The translations under genes and the position numbers were made by a program. Below the pieces are notes generated by a model. The model was not told the DNA's origin and did no database searches. It worked only from the letters and a program-made list of their open reading frames with translations. This document shows, in pieces, positions 1 to 6,472 of a DNA stretch of 64,000 nt. Each line of letters opens with the position of its first letter. Positions within the stretch are counted from its first letter, which is position 1. Source of the DNA: CADEGL01 sp050180485 (GTDB lineage Bacteria > Pseudomonadota > Alphaproteobacteria > CADEGL01); NCBI GenBank assembly GCA_050180485.1, contig JBFXED010000004.1, positions 81,872 to 145,871 of the forward strand, written 5' to 3'.

Positions 1-1
1 G

Positions 2-925
2 CTATGGCTGTTGGGCGTAAGCCTGGTCGGCGGTCTCATGATCGTGTTCCTGGCGACTGTTTCCGTCGCCGAGGTGCGCCGCGCCGCGGCCGTCCAGAGA
101 CAGGCCCAGACGCAGCTCGAGATGATCAACACGAGTCTGGAAGAGCGAGTTCAGGAACGGACCGCCGCGCTCCAAACCGCAAACCAGGAGATTCAGCGTT
201 TCGCCTATATCGTGAGCCACGACCTTCGCTCTCCCCTGGTGAACATCATGGGTTTCACGAGCGAGTTGGAGACGTTGCGGCACGACCTGTTCGATCGCAT
301 GAAGGCCAGCGGCGCGCCACCGGCGGCCATCGAGGATATCGAGCAAAAGGTAGGCAAGGACTTTGATGAGTCGCTGAGCTTCATTAAAGCTGCCATCGGC
401 AAGATGGACCGGCTCATCGCCGCGATCCTGCGCCTGTCCCGCGTCGGTCACCAGGAGTTCAAGCCCGAGCGCGTCGATCTGGATGCCATCATCCGCTCGA
501 TACGCAGCACATTGGCCCATCAGCTTCAATCGACCGGCGCCACCATCACGGTCCAACCTCTGCCCACGATCGTCACCGATCGCCTGGCGGTCGAACAAGT
601 TTTCTCGAATCTTCTCGACAATGCCGTCAAATACTTGCGCCCGGGCGTGAAGGGCGAGATCGAGGTCTCGGCCACCGAGAAGGGGAACTTCGTCATCGTC
701 CGCGTGACGGACAACGGACGGGGCATCAATACCGCGGATAGTGAGCGGATTTTTGAATTGTTCCGCCGCTCGGGCCGACAGGACCGGCCGGGCGAAGGCA
801 TCGGGCTAGCGCACGTGCGCATGCTGGTCCGGCGCTTGGGCGGGCGCATCGGAGTCGACAGCGAGTTGGGCAAAGGCAGCGTGTTCACCGTCATCCTGCC
901 CCGCACGCTTGTCTTGGAAACTTGA
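2..925 (+). CDS. Membrane sensor histidine kinase, 5'-truncated by window edge
   Basis: The frame is open to the left edge, so the start and sensor region are missing. The visible part begins inside a hydrophobic transmembrane segment, followed by a coiled-coil-like linker rich in E/Q/R. Then comes a HisKA domain with the H-box SHDLRSP (phospho-acceptor His about residue 73 of the visible part) and a HATPase domain with the N-box region NLLDNAVKYL, a DNGRGI G1 box and a GEGIGLAH G2 box. This layout fits a cytoplasmic kinase core that autophosphorylates and passes phosphate to a receiver. The next gene, 9 bp downstream, is a single-domain receiver and is the obvious candidate partner. The sensor ligand cannot be inferred from what is visible. 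Confidence 0.9.
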   Translation, partial: LWLLGVSLVGGLMIVFLATVSVAEVRRAAAVQRQAQTQLEMINTSLEERVQERTAALQTANQEIQRFAYIVSHDLRSPLVNIMGFTSELETLRHDLFDRMKASGAPPAAIEDIEQKVGKDFDESLSFIKAAIGKMDRLIAAILRLSRVGHQEFKPERVDLDAIIRSIRSTLAHQLQSTGATITVQPLPTIVTDRLAVEQVFSNLLDNAVKYLRPGVKGEIEVSATEKGNFVIVRVTDNGRGINTADSERIFELFRRSGRQDRPGEGIGLAHVRMLVRRLGGRIGVDSELGKGSVFTVILPRTLVLET

Positions 926-934
926 GGGGAATGA

Positions 935-1369
935 ATGAACGAAAAACTCGTGACCATCGTAATGATCGAAGACGACGAGGGGCATGCGCGCCTGATCGAA
1001 AAGAACATCCGCCGCGCGGGCGTCACCAACCCGATCACGTCCTTCGCCAACGGTACCGACGCCGTGAACTACCTGTTCGGCGAAGGCAAGGAAAGCATCG
1101 CCCAAGGCAAGGCGCTGCTCATCCTTTTGGATCTCAATCTGCCGGATATGAGCGGTATCGAAATTCTGAGGCGGGTCAAGGAGACGCCCGCTCTTCGTTG
1201 CACGCCCGTCGTCGTCTTGACCACGACGGACGACAAGGTAGAGATTCAGCGTTGCTATGATCTCGGCGCCAATGTCTACATCACGAAACCGGTCGATTAC
1301 GACAACTTCGCCAACGCGATTCGTCAACTGGGCTTGTTCTTCGCCGTGATCCAAGTTCCGGCTGCATGA
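935..1369 (+). CDS. Single-domain response regulator (CheY/Rcp1-like)
   Basis: A 144-residue receiver with no output domain. The acidic pair IEDDE lies at 11-15, the phospho-acceptor Asp is D66 (LLDLNLP), the Thr is in LTTTDD, and the conserved Lys is in TKPVD. The extended loop after the second helix (GEGKESIAQGK) is typical of Rcp1-like regulators paired with phytochrome-type or HisKA kinases. It follows the kinase gene by 9 bp and overlaps the next gene by 4 bp (ATGA), so the three genes are translationally coupled. With no output domain it probably relays phosphate or binds a partner protein, perhaps the downstream HisKA_2 kinase. That partner assignment is inference. Confidence 0.92.
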   Translation: MNEKLVTIVMIEDDEGHARLIEKNIRRAGVTNPITSFANGTDAVNYLFGEGKESIAQGKALLILLDLNLPDMSGIEILRRVKETPALRCTPVVVLTTTDDKVEIQRCYDLGANVYITKPVDYDNFANAIRQLGLFFAVIQVPAA

Positions 1370-2427
1370 ACGACAAGACTCCCACGCGTATCCTCTACAT
1401 CGACGACGACGCCGGCATTGGGCGCCTCGTCCAGAAGCATCTGGCGCGCTACGGCTATACGGTCGAGACGGCGACCTGCGGCTCCGACGGTCTACGGCGC
1501 CTGAGCGAGCAGGAGTTCGACTTGGTCGCGCTCGACCATTACATGGAAGGCAAGGATGGCTTGACGACGCTCGGCGAGATTCGTAAGCGGCCGAATCCGC
1601 CGCCGGTCGTCTATGTGACGGGCACCACGGAAGGGCGCGTCGCCGTGGCCGCGTTGAAGGCCGGAGCGGCCGACTATGTGATCAAGGACGTCTCGGGCAC
1701 GTTTCTGCCGCTTTTGCGCGCCGCCATCGAATCGTCATTAGCCGCGCGCGAACTGCGCTTGCTGCGCGAGGCCGCGCAGGCCGAAGTGCGAGAGGCGCGC
1801 GACAAATTCGAGGCGTTGGCGAATGAAAGAGCCTTGCTGATGCGCGAAGTGAACCATCGCGTCAGCAACAGCCTCCAGTTGGCGGTCTCGCTGCTCAATA
1901 TGAAAGCGCACGCCCAATCCAACCCCGACGTGAAGGACGCCTTGCTGGCCGCTAGCAGCCGCGTTGCAGCCATAGGCCAGGTGCATCGGCGCCTTTACAA
2001 TTCCACCGACGTGCAGGCCGTCGCGCTCGGCGATTACCTTCGGCTCTTGATGGACGATATTTCCCGCGCCATGGAAGACGAACCGGCCGATCAAGTGGAA
2101 CTCGATATGGATGAAATGACGACCACCCCCGACCGGGCGGTGGCCATCGGCATGATCGTGACGGAACTGGTGCTGAACGCGCGCAAACACGCCTATCCAG
2201 ATGGCCACGGACCGATTCGCGTTTGCCTGCGGCGGAAGGACGATACCCATGCGACCCTGACCGTCGAAGATGAAGGCATCGGCATGCCGCCGGAGGACGC
2301 GCTTCGGACGAAACGCGGGCTTGGCCGGACTATCGTCCAGGCCATGGTTTCCAAACTGGATGCCACAGAGACACGTCCCACCGTGCCACGCGGAACGCGG
2401 TTTGTGTTCGACTTCGCGCTGCCCTAG
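1366..2427 (+). CDS. Receiver-HisKA_2 family hybrid histidine kinase
   Basis: The protein has 353 residues. An N-terminal receiver spans about 1-125 (YIDDDAG; acceptor D57 in ALDHYM; Lys in VIKD). A helical linker follows, then a HisKA_2-type dimerisation box with H164 in REVNHRVSNSLQ and a HATPase domain (ELVLNARKHAY, DEGIGMP, GLGRTIV). Kinases of the HWE/HisKA_2 class commonly feed PhyR in the alphaproteobacterial general stress response. That is established for the family but not shown here. The genes immediately downstream carry candidate EcfG promoters, which makes a stress role plausible. The start overlaps the stop of the preceding receiver gene. Confidence 0.93.
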   Translation: MNDKTPTRILYIDDDAGIGRLVQKHLARYGYTVETATCGSDGLRRLSEQEFDLVALDHYMEGKDGLTTLGEIRKRPNPPPVVYVTGTTEGRVAVAALKAGAADYVIKDVSGTFLPLLRAAIESSLAARELRLLREAAQAEVREARDKFEALANERALLMREVNHRVSNSLQLAVSLLNMKAHAQSNPDVKDALLAASSRVAAIGQVHRRLYNSTDVQAVALGDYLRLLMDDISRAMEDEPADQVELDMDEMTTTPDRAVAIGMIVTELVLNARKHAYPDGHGPIRVCLRRKDDTHATLTVEDEGIGMPPEDALRTKRGLGRTIVQAMVSKLDATETRPTVPRGTRFVFDFALP

Positions 2428-2618
2428 CGGCGGGGCGCGCCGCTGAAATCCGCGTCGTCCACGGCGCTCTCGCGCACGCGCCTCTCAATGTCTTTCAATC
2501 CGCCGTTATCAACCGTGCGCTTGCCGCCGTCCAACTGGCTCTGCCGGTCTTCATCCTCCGGCCCGATACGCCGGGAGGCGGCACTGGTCTTGGCGGGGGT
2601 AGTAGGCATCCTGGGCAT
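2424..2618 (-). CDS. Small hydrophilic protein of unknown function
   Basis: A 64-residue, strongly charged protein (runs such as GPEDEDRQ and IERRVRES) with no transmembrane segment; it is probably disordered. I chose the internal ATG because a GGAG ribosome site lies a short distance upstream and because a GGAAC-N17-GTT promoter-like sequence ends about 35 bp before it; the longer reading (start at 2687) would begin upstream of that promoter. It converges on the HisKA_2 kinase gene, the two stop codons overlapping. I recognise no family. The promoter suggests a general-stress protein, which is inference. Confidence 0.6.
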   Translation of the reverse strand: MPRMPTTPAKTSAASRRIGPEDEDRQSQLDGGKRTVDNGGLKDIERRVRESAVDDADFSGAPRR

Positions 2619-2653
2619 CGAACGCTCTCCATCCGAAACGGATCTTGCAGGAA

Positions 2654-2678
2654 AACCGCGAGGAAGCTGCGGGGTTCC
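2654..2678 (-). promoter_or_regulatory. Candidate EcfG (general stress sigma) promoter
   Basis: Read on the minus strand: GGAAC, 17 bases, GTT (the base before GTT is G). It faces the small hydrophilic gene, whose ATG lies about 35 bp downstream. The match is to the known alphaproteobacterial EcfG consensus GGAAC-N16/17-cGTT. It is one of eight such sites in intergenic DNA of the first 11.6 kb. Confidence 0.5.
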
Positions 2679-2737
2679 TGAAACCAAAGGGCGTTCCGCG
2701 ACTTGGTAGGGAGCCGCGTACGCGAGAGGAGCTCTCG

Positions 2738-2899
2738 ATGCTGCCCATCACACTTCAGTTCCTCGGCATGCTGTTCGCTTTCATCGGCGCGGTCCTCTTG
2801 GCCATCCGCCGAGAACGCCGTGATGGGCCGGTGTGTCTAGCCTTTGGCCTGGGACTTTTGTTGATTCTCGCGCTGTGGCGGCTGTTCGGCGTGTTCTAG
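2738..2899 (+). CDS. Small two-TM membrane protein, unknown function
   Basis: A 53-residue protein starting MLPITLQFLG. Two hydrophobic segments (about residues 3-22 and 30-48) are joined by a basic turn RRERRDG, giving a hairpin membrane topology. The ATG is preceded by an AGAGGAG ribosome site 7 bp away; a longer in-frame reading upstream lacks such a site. The stop overlaps the stop of the convergent lipoprotein gene. No family recognised. Confidence 0.6.
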   Translation: MLPITLQFLGMLFAFIGAVLLAIRRERRDGPVCLAFGLGLLLILALWRLFGVF

Positions 2900-3357
2900 C
2901 CCGCGCCCGCGTGCCAGACGCCCGAGGCCTCGCGGCGCGCCGACGTTGGCGTCGGCGTGCCGCTCCCCACGGTCTGCTGAAACTCCCTGCAAGTCTGCCC
3001 ACTGGCGTTCTGGTATGTCCGCACCGGCGTCACGGTGCCGGAGTTGCCGGTATTGGGATTGGTCCAGCTCGCGGTCTCCCCCAGCGGTTTGAACTCCAGC
3101 GCATGTTGGACGGTGACATCAACGACCTGCTCGTCCGGCACGAACGAGGTCGCGCCACGGCCCGAAGAAGAAGGGAAGTTCAGCCCAAAGCCGCCGCCGC
3201 CATATCCGCCATAGGCACCGTATCCCGGCGCGCCGATGCCGATTCCAGGACCGCCGCCGAAACCGATGCTGGTGCTGACCCCGCCGCCTTCGCACGCGCC
3301 GAGAGCGGCTGTAGCCATGAGCAAAGAGGCCAGCAGTTTAGGATGGAACGATCCCAT
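2896..3357 (-). CDS. Glycine-rich lipoprotein, surface-antigen (RT0821/COG4520-like) family
   Basis: A 153-residue exported protein. The N-terminus has a lipoprotein signal with lipobox LGAC (Cys about residue 21). A Gly/Tyr-rich low-complexity stretch (about 24-62) precedes a C-terminal domain with the pattern SWTNPNTGNSGTVTP…TYQNASGQTCREF. That pattern is typical of the 17-kDa/RT0821 outer-membrane lipoprotein-type domain, in which substituted NP.TG and CREF motifs recur. It is probably anchored in the outer membrane. The ribosome site is close to the ATG and not ideal. A GGAAC-N18-GTT sequence ends only about 9 bp before the ATG, so the real start could lie slightly downstream or that promoter match could be chance. 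Confidence 0.75.
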   Translation of the reverse strand: MGSFHPKLLASLLMATAALGACEGGGVSTSIGFGGGPGIGIGAPGYGAYGGYGGGGFGLNFPSSSGRGATSFVPDEQVVDVTVQHALEFKPLGETASWTNPNTGNSGTVTPVRTYQNASGQTCREFQQTVGSGTPTPTSARREASGVWHAGAG

Positions 3358-3365
3358 GCCTCTTC

Positions 3366-3391
3366 AACCCGTGGCTCGGAATACGGGTTCC
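3366..3391 (-). promoter_or_regulatory. Candidate EcfG promoter (weaker placement)
   Basis: Minus strand GGAAC-N18-GTT facing the glycine-rich lipoprotein gene. The -10 GTT is only 9 bp from the annotated ATG, implying a nearly leaderless message, so placement is less convincing than at the other sites. Confidence 0.35.
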
Positions 3392-3395
3392 GTAT

Positions 3396-3420
3396 GGAAC
3401 CATGCTGCAATGAAGCGGTT
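3396..3420 (+). promoter_or_regulatory. Candidate EcfG promoter
   Basis: Plus strand GGAAC-N17-GTT (preceded by G) about 50 bp before the ATG of the 132-residue unknown gene. It lies back to back with a minus-strand copy 5 bp away, forming a divergent pair. Confidence 0.5.
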
Positions 3421-3470
3421 AGGGGAGGGAGCGGGGCATTATTGCGAATGGGCAGGTGTCGCGGCCTACG

Positions 3471-3869
3471 ATGAATGTGGAGCGTCTCAGCAAAGGCCTG
3501 GATTCGCTGGAGCTTCGGTCCGCTACGGACGACGAAGCTCTGTTCCATTTGTCCGATTGCATCGTGGAAATCGTCGCGGCGGTGGCAACAGAACGGCGGC
3601 AATTGACTTGGAGCGAGCGCAATCTTCTCGCATCGGCACTGAATGCCATGGAACGAGAAAACTGGCTGCTGGCACGCGCCTATATCTGGAACACCATTCA
3701 GTTGGACGGACAGGGCCGTCGAGTCTTCGGTGACGAGCACCGCGAGCGGCTGTCTAAATTGACGCCGCGGCGTCTCTTAAGTGCGTTGAAGTACCTTTGT
3801 CGGCGTCAAAGGCTGCCGGAGGCGTTCCATGCGTGCTCGCCGCCCCATGTCCCGCACGCACGCGCGTAG
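3471..3869 (+). CDS. Hypothetical protein, 132 aa
   Basis: A soluble, mostly helical protein with no signal or transmembrane segment. The N-terminal half has alternating acidic and hydrophobic residues (ATDDEALFHLSD) and the centre is WSERNLLASALNAMERENW. The C-terminal end is basic and Pro/His-rich and may be poorly ordered. I recognise no family. The start is uncertain: an in-frame GTG lies 15 bp upstream and neither codon has a strong ribosome site. The composition is that of a real protein, unlike the antisense frames here. The candidate EcfG promoter upstream suggests stress expression. Confidence 0.6.
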   Translation: MNVERLSKGLDSLELRSATDDEALFHLSDCIVEIVAAVATERRQLTWSERNLLASALNAMERENWLLARAYIWNTIQLDGQGRRVFGDEHRERLSKLTPRRLLSALKYLCRRQRLPEAFHACSPPHVPHARA

Positions 3870-3977
3870 ATTTACCGACGCTCCGAGCCGTGGAATGTCA
3901 CAGGAATGTCCCGTTGGATAGACCCGGATGTGCCCATACTTGTCGGAGAGGGGACACACCAGACGGAGTGCATTTCC

Positions 3978-4196
3978 ATGTCCGCCATCCTCATCCGCTT
4001 TGACCAGCCGACCAAATTCACCGTCGTCGTCGACGGCAACGTGCGCGCGCATATCGTGAAGGAAGGTCCTCAATGGCGGTTGCGCCGCCTAGATCGCAAA
4101 GAAACGCCGGATTACCGAGGTGTCGATGTCACGCCGGACATCTTCCAGCACCAGGCCTTGGTGCCTCGCATCGAACGGCATCTCCGCGACGCCTAA
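3978..4196 (+). CDS. Small hypothetical protein, 72 aa
   Basis: Starts MSAILIRFDQPTKF. The ATG follows a GGAG ribosome site by about 9 bp, whereas the longer in-frame start at 3906 has none. The predicted product is soluble and beta-rich in its first half (TVVVDGNVRAHIV), then basic (RLRRLDRKE). I see no known domain. A weaker GGAAT-N16-GTT sequence lies upstream at about 3892-3915 and could be a degenerate EcfG site. Confidence 0.6.
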   Translation: MSAILIRFDQPTKFTVVVDGNVRAHIVKEGPQWRLRRLDRKETPDYRGVDVTPDIFQHQALVPRIERHLRDA

Positions 4197-4211
4197 ACGC
4201 CGCGCCATTCC

Positions 4212-4376
4212 TCAATCCGCACGCGGCTCGACGGCCTTGATATAGCAAAGAGCCGGGCCCGAGAGCCCCAAGAAAATCATCAAGACAGCCATCAACCAGT
4301 GCCCGATATGAGCGAAGACCGTGCCGCTCGCATGCCGCTGATCGCGTTGTGCATGGTCCATGACGAGGTTAGCCAT
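4212..4376 (-). CDS. Small single-TM protein, 54 aa
   Basis: A short gene I translated directly: it begins MANLVMDHAQRDQRHASG, has one hydrophobic segment (about residues 27-44, WLMAVLMIFLGLSG) and ends KAVEPRAD. A ribosome-site-like AGGGGA lies 8-13 bp before the ATG. An EcfG-type promoter with the full CGTT -10 lies about 70 bp upstream. The short charged N-terminus, single membrane span and acidic tail resemble small stress-induced membrane peptides. No family recognised. Confidence 0.55.
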   Translation of the reverse strand: MANLVMDHAQRDQRHASGTVFAHIGHWLMAVLMIFLGLSGPALCYIKAVEPRAD

Positions 4377-4445
4377 CGTTCATCCCCTGGATCGCGAAAA
4401 CCTGCCAGCGCGTCCCCGGCAAACTCTCCCCTGGCTTTCTGACCC

Positions 4446-4470
4446 AACGCGGCACGTTCCGCGGAGTTCC
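4446..4470 (-). promoter_or_regulatory. Candidate EcfG promoter, best consensus match
   Basis: Minus strand GGAAC-N16-CGTT, an exact match to the published consensus including the C before GTT. It drives toward the 54-residue membrane peptide, whose ATG lies about 70 bp downstream. Confidence 0.55.
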
Positions 4471-4611
4471 ATCGTACGCGACGATCCCATAGGTTTTTTA
4501 CAATTTGAGGTGTGCGGCGGCGAAAGCGGCCCCAACAGCTTGTTCCGGATTGGACCTTTCCCGTTCGCGGCCGCTCCACCAATGTGCTCTCGTTCAGAAG
4601 ACGAGGGCCCC

Positions 4612-5340
4612 ATGGGCGAGACAAAAGGCGGATCGCACCGCAACCAGTTCGGCCAGCCGATTGGCGCCCCCGTGCCCGACTGGGTGCCGCGTCCGAAGCC
4701 ACCCACGACGCCCATGGTGGGCCGCCTTTGCCGCGTCGAACCCCTGGACGCCCCGCGTCATATCGACGACATGCACGCCGCCTTCAGCGAAGCCGCCGAT
4801 GGGCGGGACTGGACTTATCTCTCCGTCGACTACCTCGAGCGCGAGGCCTATCGCGCCTGGCTCACGAAGCTCGCCGCGGCCGGAGATCCAATGCCGCACG
4901 TCATCGTCGATCAGGCCATCGGCAAGGCGATGGGCACGGCCTCGTTCATGCGCATCGATCCGGCCAACGGCGTGATCGAAGTGGGCCACATTCTGCTGGC
5001 TCCGCGTCTGCAGCGCACGCCCGCCGCCACCGAGGCCATGTTCCTGATGATGCGGCGTGTATTCGACGAGCTGGGTTACCGCCGTTACGAATGGAAATGC
5101 GACTCGCGCAACGCGCCGTCCCGCGCGGCGGCCTTGCGCCTGGGCTTCCGTTTCGAAGGCATCTTCCGTCAGGCCATCGTCTATAAGGGCCGTAATCGGG
5201 ACACGGCCTGGTTCTCGATCATCGATTCCGAGTGGCCGTCCCTGAAGCGGGCCTACGAACGCTGGCTCGACCCGAAGAATTTCGACGAGGCAGGACAGCA
5301 ACGCCTGCGCCTGTCCGACCTCACGAAAAATCCAAACTGA
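4612..5340 (+). CDS. GNAT-family N-acetyltransferase (RimJ/RimL-like)
   Basis: The protein has 242 residues. The N-terminus is polar and Pro-rich (GAPVPDWVPRPKPP), then comes an acetyltransferase fold: VGHILLAPRLQRTPAATEAM is the acetyl-CoA-binding beta4/alpha3 region with an R-x-x-x-A/T-like turn, and CDSRNAPSRAAALRLGFRFEG is the RimJ/RimL signature SxNxxSRxAAxxLGFxxEG. Such enzymes acetylate ribosomal protein N-termini or small amines and aminoglycoside-like substrates. The real substrate is unknown. The ATG with a GAGGG ribosome site 4 bp away was preferred over a longer reading from 4360 that would lack one. Confidence 0.9.
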   Translation: MGETKGGSHRNQFGQPIGAPVPDWVPRPKPPTTPMVGRLCRVEPLDAPRHIDDMHAAFSEAADGRDWTYLSVDYLEREAYRAWLTKLAAAGDPMPHVIVDQAIGKAMGTASFMRIDPANGVIEVGHILLAPRLQRTPAATEAMFLMMRRVFDELGYRRYEWKCDSRNAPSRAAALRLGFRFEGIFRQAIVYKGRNRDTAWFSIIDSEWPSLKRAYERWLDPKNFDEAGQQRLRLSDLTKNPN

Positions 5341-5346
5341 AATTTT

Positions 5347-5619
5347 TCAGCGCGTGCGTAAGGCCGGGTGGTTGACGACGCCGTCATGCCCGTTCGCCGG
5401 CTTCGCCGTATCCGCTCCTTGATGCGGCGCGCGGCGATTGAACGACCAGTTCGGCGCCATGCGGACCTCGGGATTGGGCACCGTCCAGCACGCGCCATCC
5501 GCATCGAGAAAAACCACCCACATCAAATGACTCTCTGGCCCATAGTCGATGACGAAGTGGGCCAACCCCGGCCCTTTGGAAGTCTTAAGCGGAAGAGGTG
5601 GTCTGAGCTGCGTTATCAT
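5347..5619 (-). CDS. Conserved-looking small protein, unknown function
   Basis: A 90-residue protein with a compact core (HFVIDYGPESHLMWVVFLDADGACWTVPNPEVR) followed by a polar tail. The core is rich in aromatic and acidic residues, and I believe similar short proteins occur in other alphaproteobacteria, but I cannot name the family. An in-frame GTG 9 bp upstream is an alternative start. It faces away from the Q/N-rich gene and has its own GGAAC-N18-GTT element 30-55 bp upstream. Confidence 0.65.
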   Translation of the reverse strand: MITQLRPPLPLKTSKGPGLAHFVIDYGPESHLMWVVFLDADGACWTVPNPEVRMAPNWSFNRRAPHQGADTAKPANGHDGVVNHPALRTR

Positions 5620-5649
5620 GAAGTCCACATTGTTGATTGGCTAAGGCGC

Positions 5650-5675
5650 AACCAATCACGCTAAAAAAATGTTCC
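5650..5675 (-). promoter_or_regulatory. Candidate EcfG promoter
   Basis: Minus strand GGAAC-N18-GTT (G before GTT), about 30 bp upstream of the ATG of the 90-residue unknown gene. The spacer contains a run of seven T on that strand. Confidence 0.5.
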
Positions 5676-5719
5676 GAAAAAGTTTCGTTCTTAAGGAAAC
5701 AAAGTGGGAGGCTTCCAAC

Positions 5720-5745
5720 GGAACTGATTCCTTTCGGCCTAGGTT
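5720..5745 (+). promoter_or_regulatory. Candidate EcfG promoter
   Basis: GGAAC-N18-GTT (G before GTT). The predicted transcript would start near 5752, leaving a leader of about 25 bases with a GAGGAG ribosome site before the Q/N/P-rich protein. Confidence 0.55.
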
Positions 5746-5776
5746 GGTTTTGTGTCCCCCTAACGAGGAGCACACG

Positions 5777-5986
5777 ATGCCGAATCAGAATCCGCAAAAT
5801 CCGCAGCAGCCGGGTCAGCCGCAGCAGAAGACTCAGCAGCCGGGGCAGAACCCCCAGCAGAACCAGAACCCGCAGAACAAACAGGGGCAGGAGAACCGCT
5901 TCGGCCAGGGTCAGCAGGGCCAGGACCGCGACACGGATCAGAACCGCATGAAGCCCGCCCAGCGCCAGGAACCCAATAAACACTAG
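5777..5986 (+). CDS. Low-complexity Q/N/P-rich small protein
   Basis: A 69-residue protein made almost wholly of Gln, Asn, Pro and Gly in repeats of the type NPQNPQQPGQPQQ, ending with a more charged segment (DRDTDQNRMKPAQRQEP). There is no hydrophobic segment and no signal peptide, so it is expected to be cytoplasmic and intrinsically disordered. The start has a strong GAGGAG ribosome site 6 bp away. A strong terminator follows directly, so it is a single-gene transcript with an EcfG-type promoter. A protective or condensate-forming role in desiccation or osmotic stress is a guess from composition only. Confidence 0.75.
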   Translation: MPNQNPQNPQQPGQPQQKTQQPGQNPQQNQNPQNKQGQENRFGQGQQGQDRDTDQNRMKPAQRQEPNKH

Positions 5987-6006
5987 TTGCTACGGGCCGC
6001 AAAGGA

Positions 6007-6040
6007 AGCCCGCGAGGAGTGATCCTCGCGGGCTTTTCTT
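6007..6040 (+). terminator. Rho-independent terminator
   Basis: A perfect 12-bp stem (AGCCCGCGAGGA with its complement), a 4-base loop GTGA, then TTTTCTTT. It ends the transcript of the Q/N/P-rich gene. Confidence 0.92.
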
Positions 6041-6063
6041 TATGCACGCGACGAATGGGACTT

Positions 6064-6079
6064 TGTCAAAACTTTGACA
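6064..6079. promoter_or_regulatory. Inverted repeat, possible operator
   Basis: TGTCAAA-AC-TTTGACA: two 7-bp arms, 2-bp spacer, 13 bp upstream of the candidate EcfG promoter of the glycine-zipper lipoprotein. It could bind a second regulator. Confidence 0.35.
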
Positions 6080-6091
6080 TCGCTTCTGTAA

Positions 6092-6117
6092 GGAACCGAC
6101 AGATCGCGAAGGGTGTT
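6092..6117 (+). promoter_or_regulatory. Candidate EcfG promoter
   Basis: GGAAC-N18-GTT (T before GTT), about 55 bp upstream of the ATG of the glycine-zipper lipoprotein gene. Confidence 0.5.
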
Positions 6118-6172
6118 TGAAAGGTAGACGTATCAATCAGGGGCTCTACGGGCCTAACCGAAGGAGTTGATC

Positions 6173-6415
6173 ATGAAAAAGGTTGTTCCGCTTGTTGCGA
6201 TGATCCTCACGGCCGCCACGCTGACCGCTTGCGGTCAGAGTACCGGTGACCGCGCTCTGAGCGGCGGTGCGATCGGCGCTGGCGCTGGTGCGGTTGGCGG
6301 CGCGCTGGTGGGTGCACCGCTGGCGGGCGCCGCCATCGGTGGCGCAGCCGGCGCCGCGACCGGCGCATTGACCAACGAAGACCAGATCGATCTAGGCAAG
6401 CCTGTCTGGCGCTAA
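6173..6415 (+). CDS. Glycine-zipper lipoprotein (OsmB/YMGG-like)
   Basis: An 80-residue lipoprotein precursor: MKK basic start, hydrophobic signal, lipobox LTAC (Cys about residue 20), then a glycine-zipper region (GGAIGAGAGAVGGALVGAPLAGAAIGGAAGAATGAL, mature part) typical of osmotically inducible outer-membrane lipoproteins. The ATG has an AAGGAG ribosome site at 6-bp spacing, so I prefer it to the TTG 6 bp upstream. The gene is followed by a strong terminator. An EcfG-type promoter suggests induction in osmotic or stationary stress, as for related proteins. Confidence 0.88.
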   Translation: MKKVVPLVAMILTAATLTACGQSTGDRALSGGAIGAGAGAVGGALVGAPLAGAAIGGAAGAATGALTNEDQIDLGKPVWR

Positions 6416-6439
6416 CCCGTCAGAATAATGAGTGAGAGG

Positions 6440-6472
6440 GCGGAGCCGCCAAGTGCGGCTCCGCTTTTTTTT
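6440..6472 (+). terminator. Rho-independent terminator
   Basis: A 10-bp perfect stem GCGGAGCCGC, loop CAAGT, complementary arm, then eight T. It ends the lipoprotein transcript and abuts the stop codon of the convergent VOC gene. Confidence 0.92.

Noticed and set aside
3180..3740. Open frames of more than 160 codons on both strands over the small unknown gene near 3471
   Set aside because: They overlap the lipoprotein and the 3471 gene; composition (many C, R, S, P) is that of shadow frames and there is no ribosome site.
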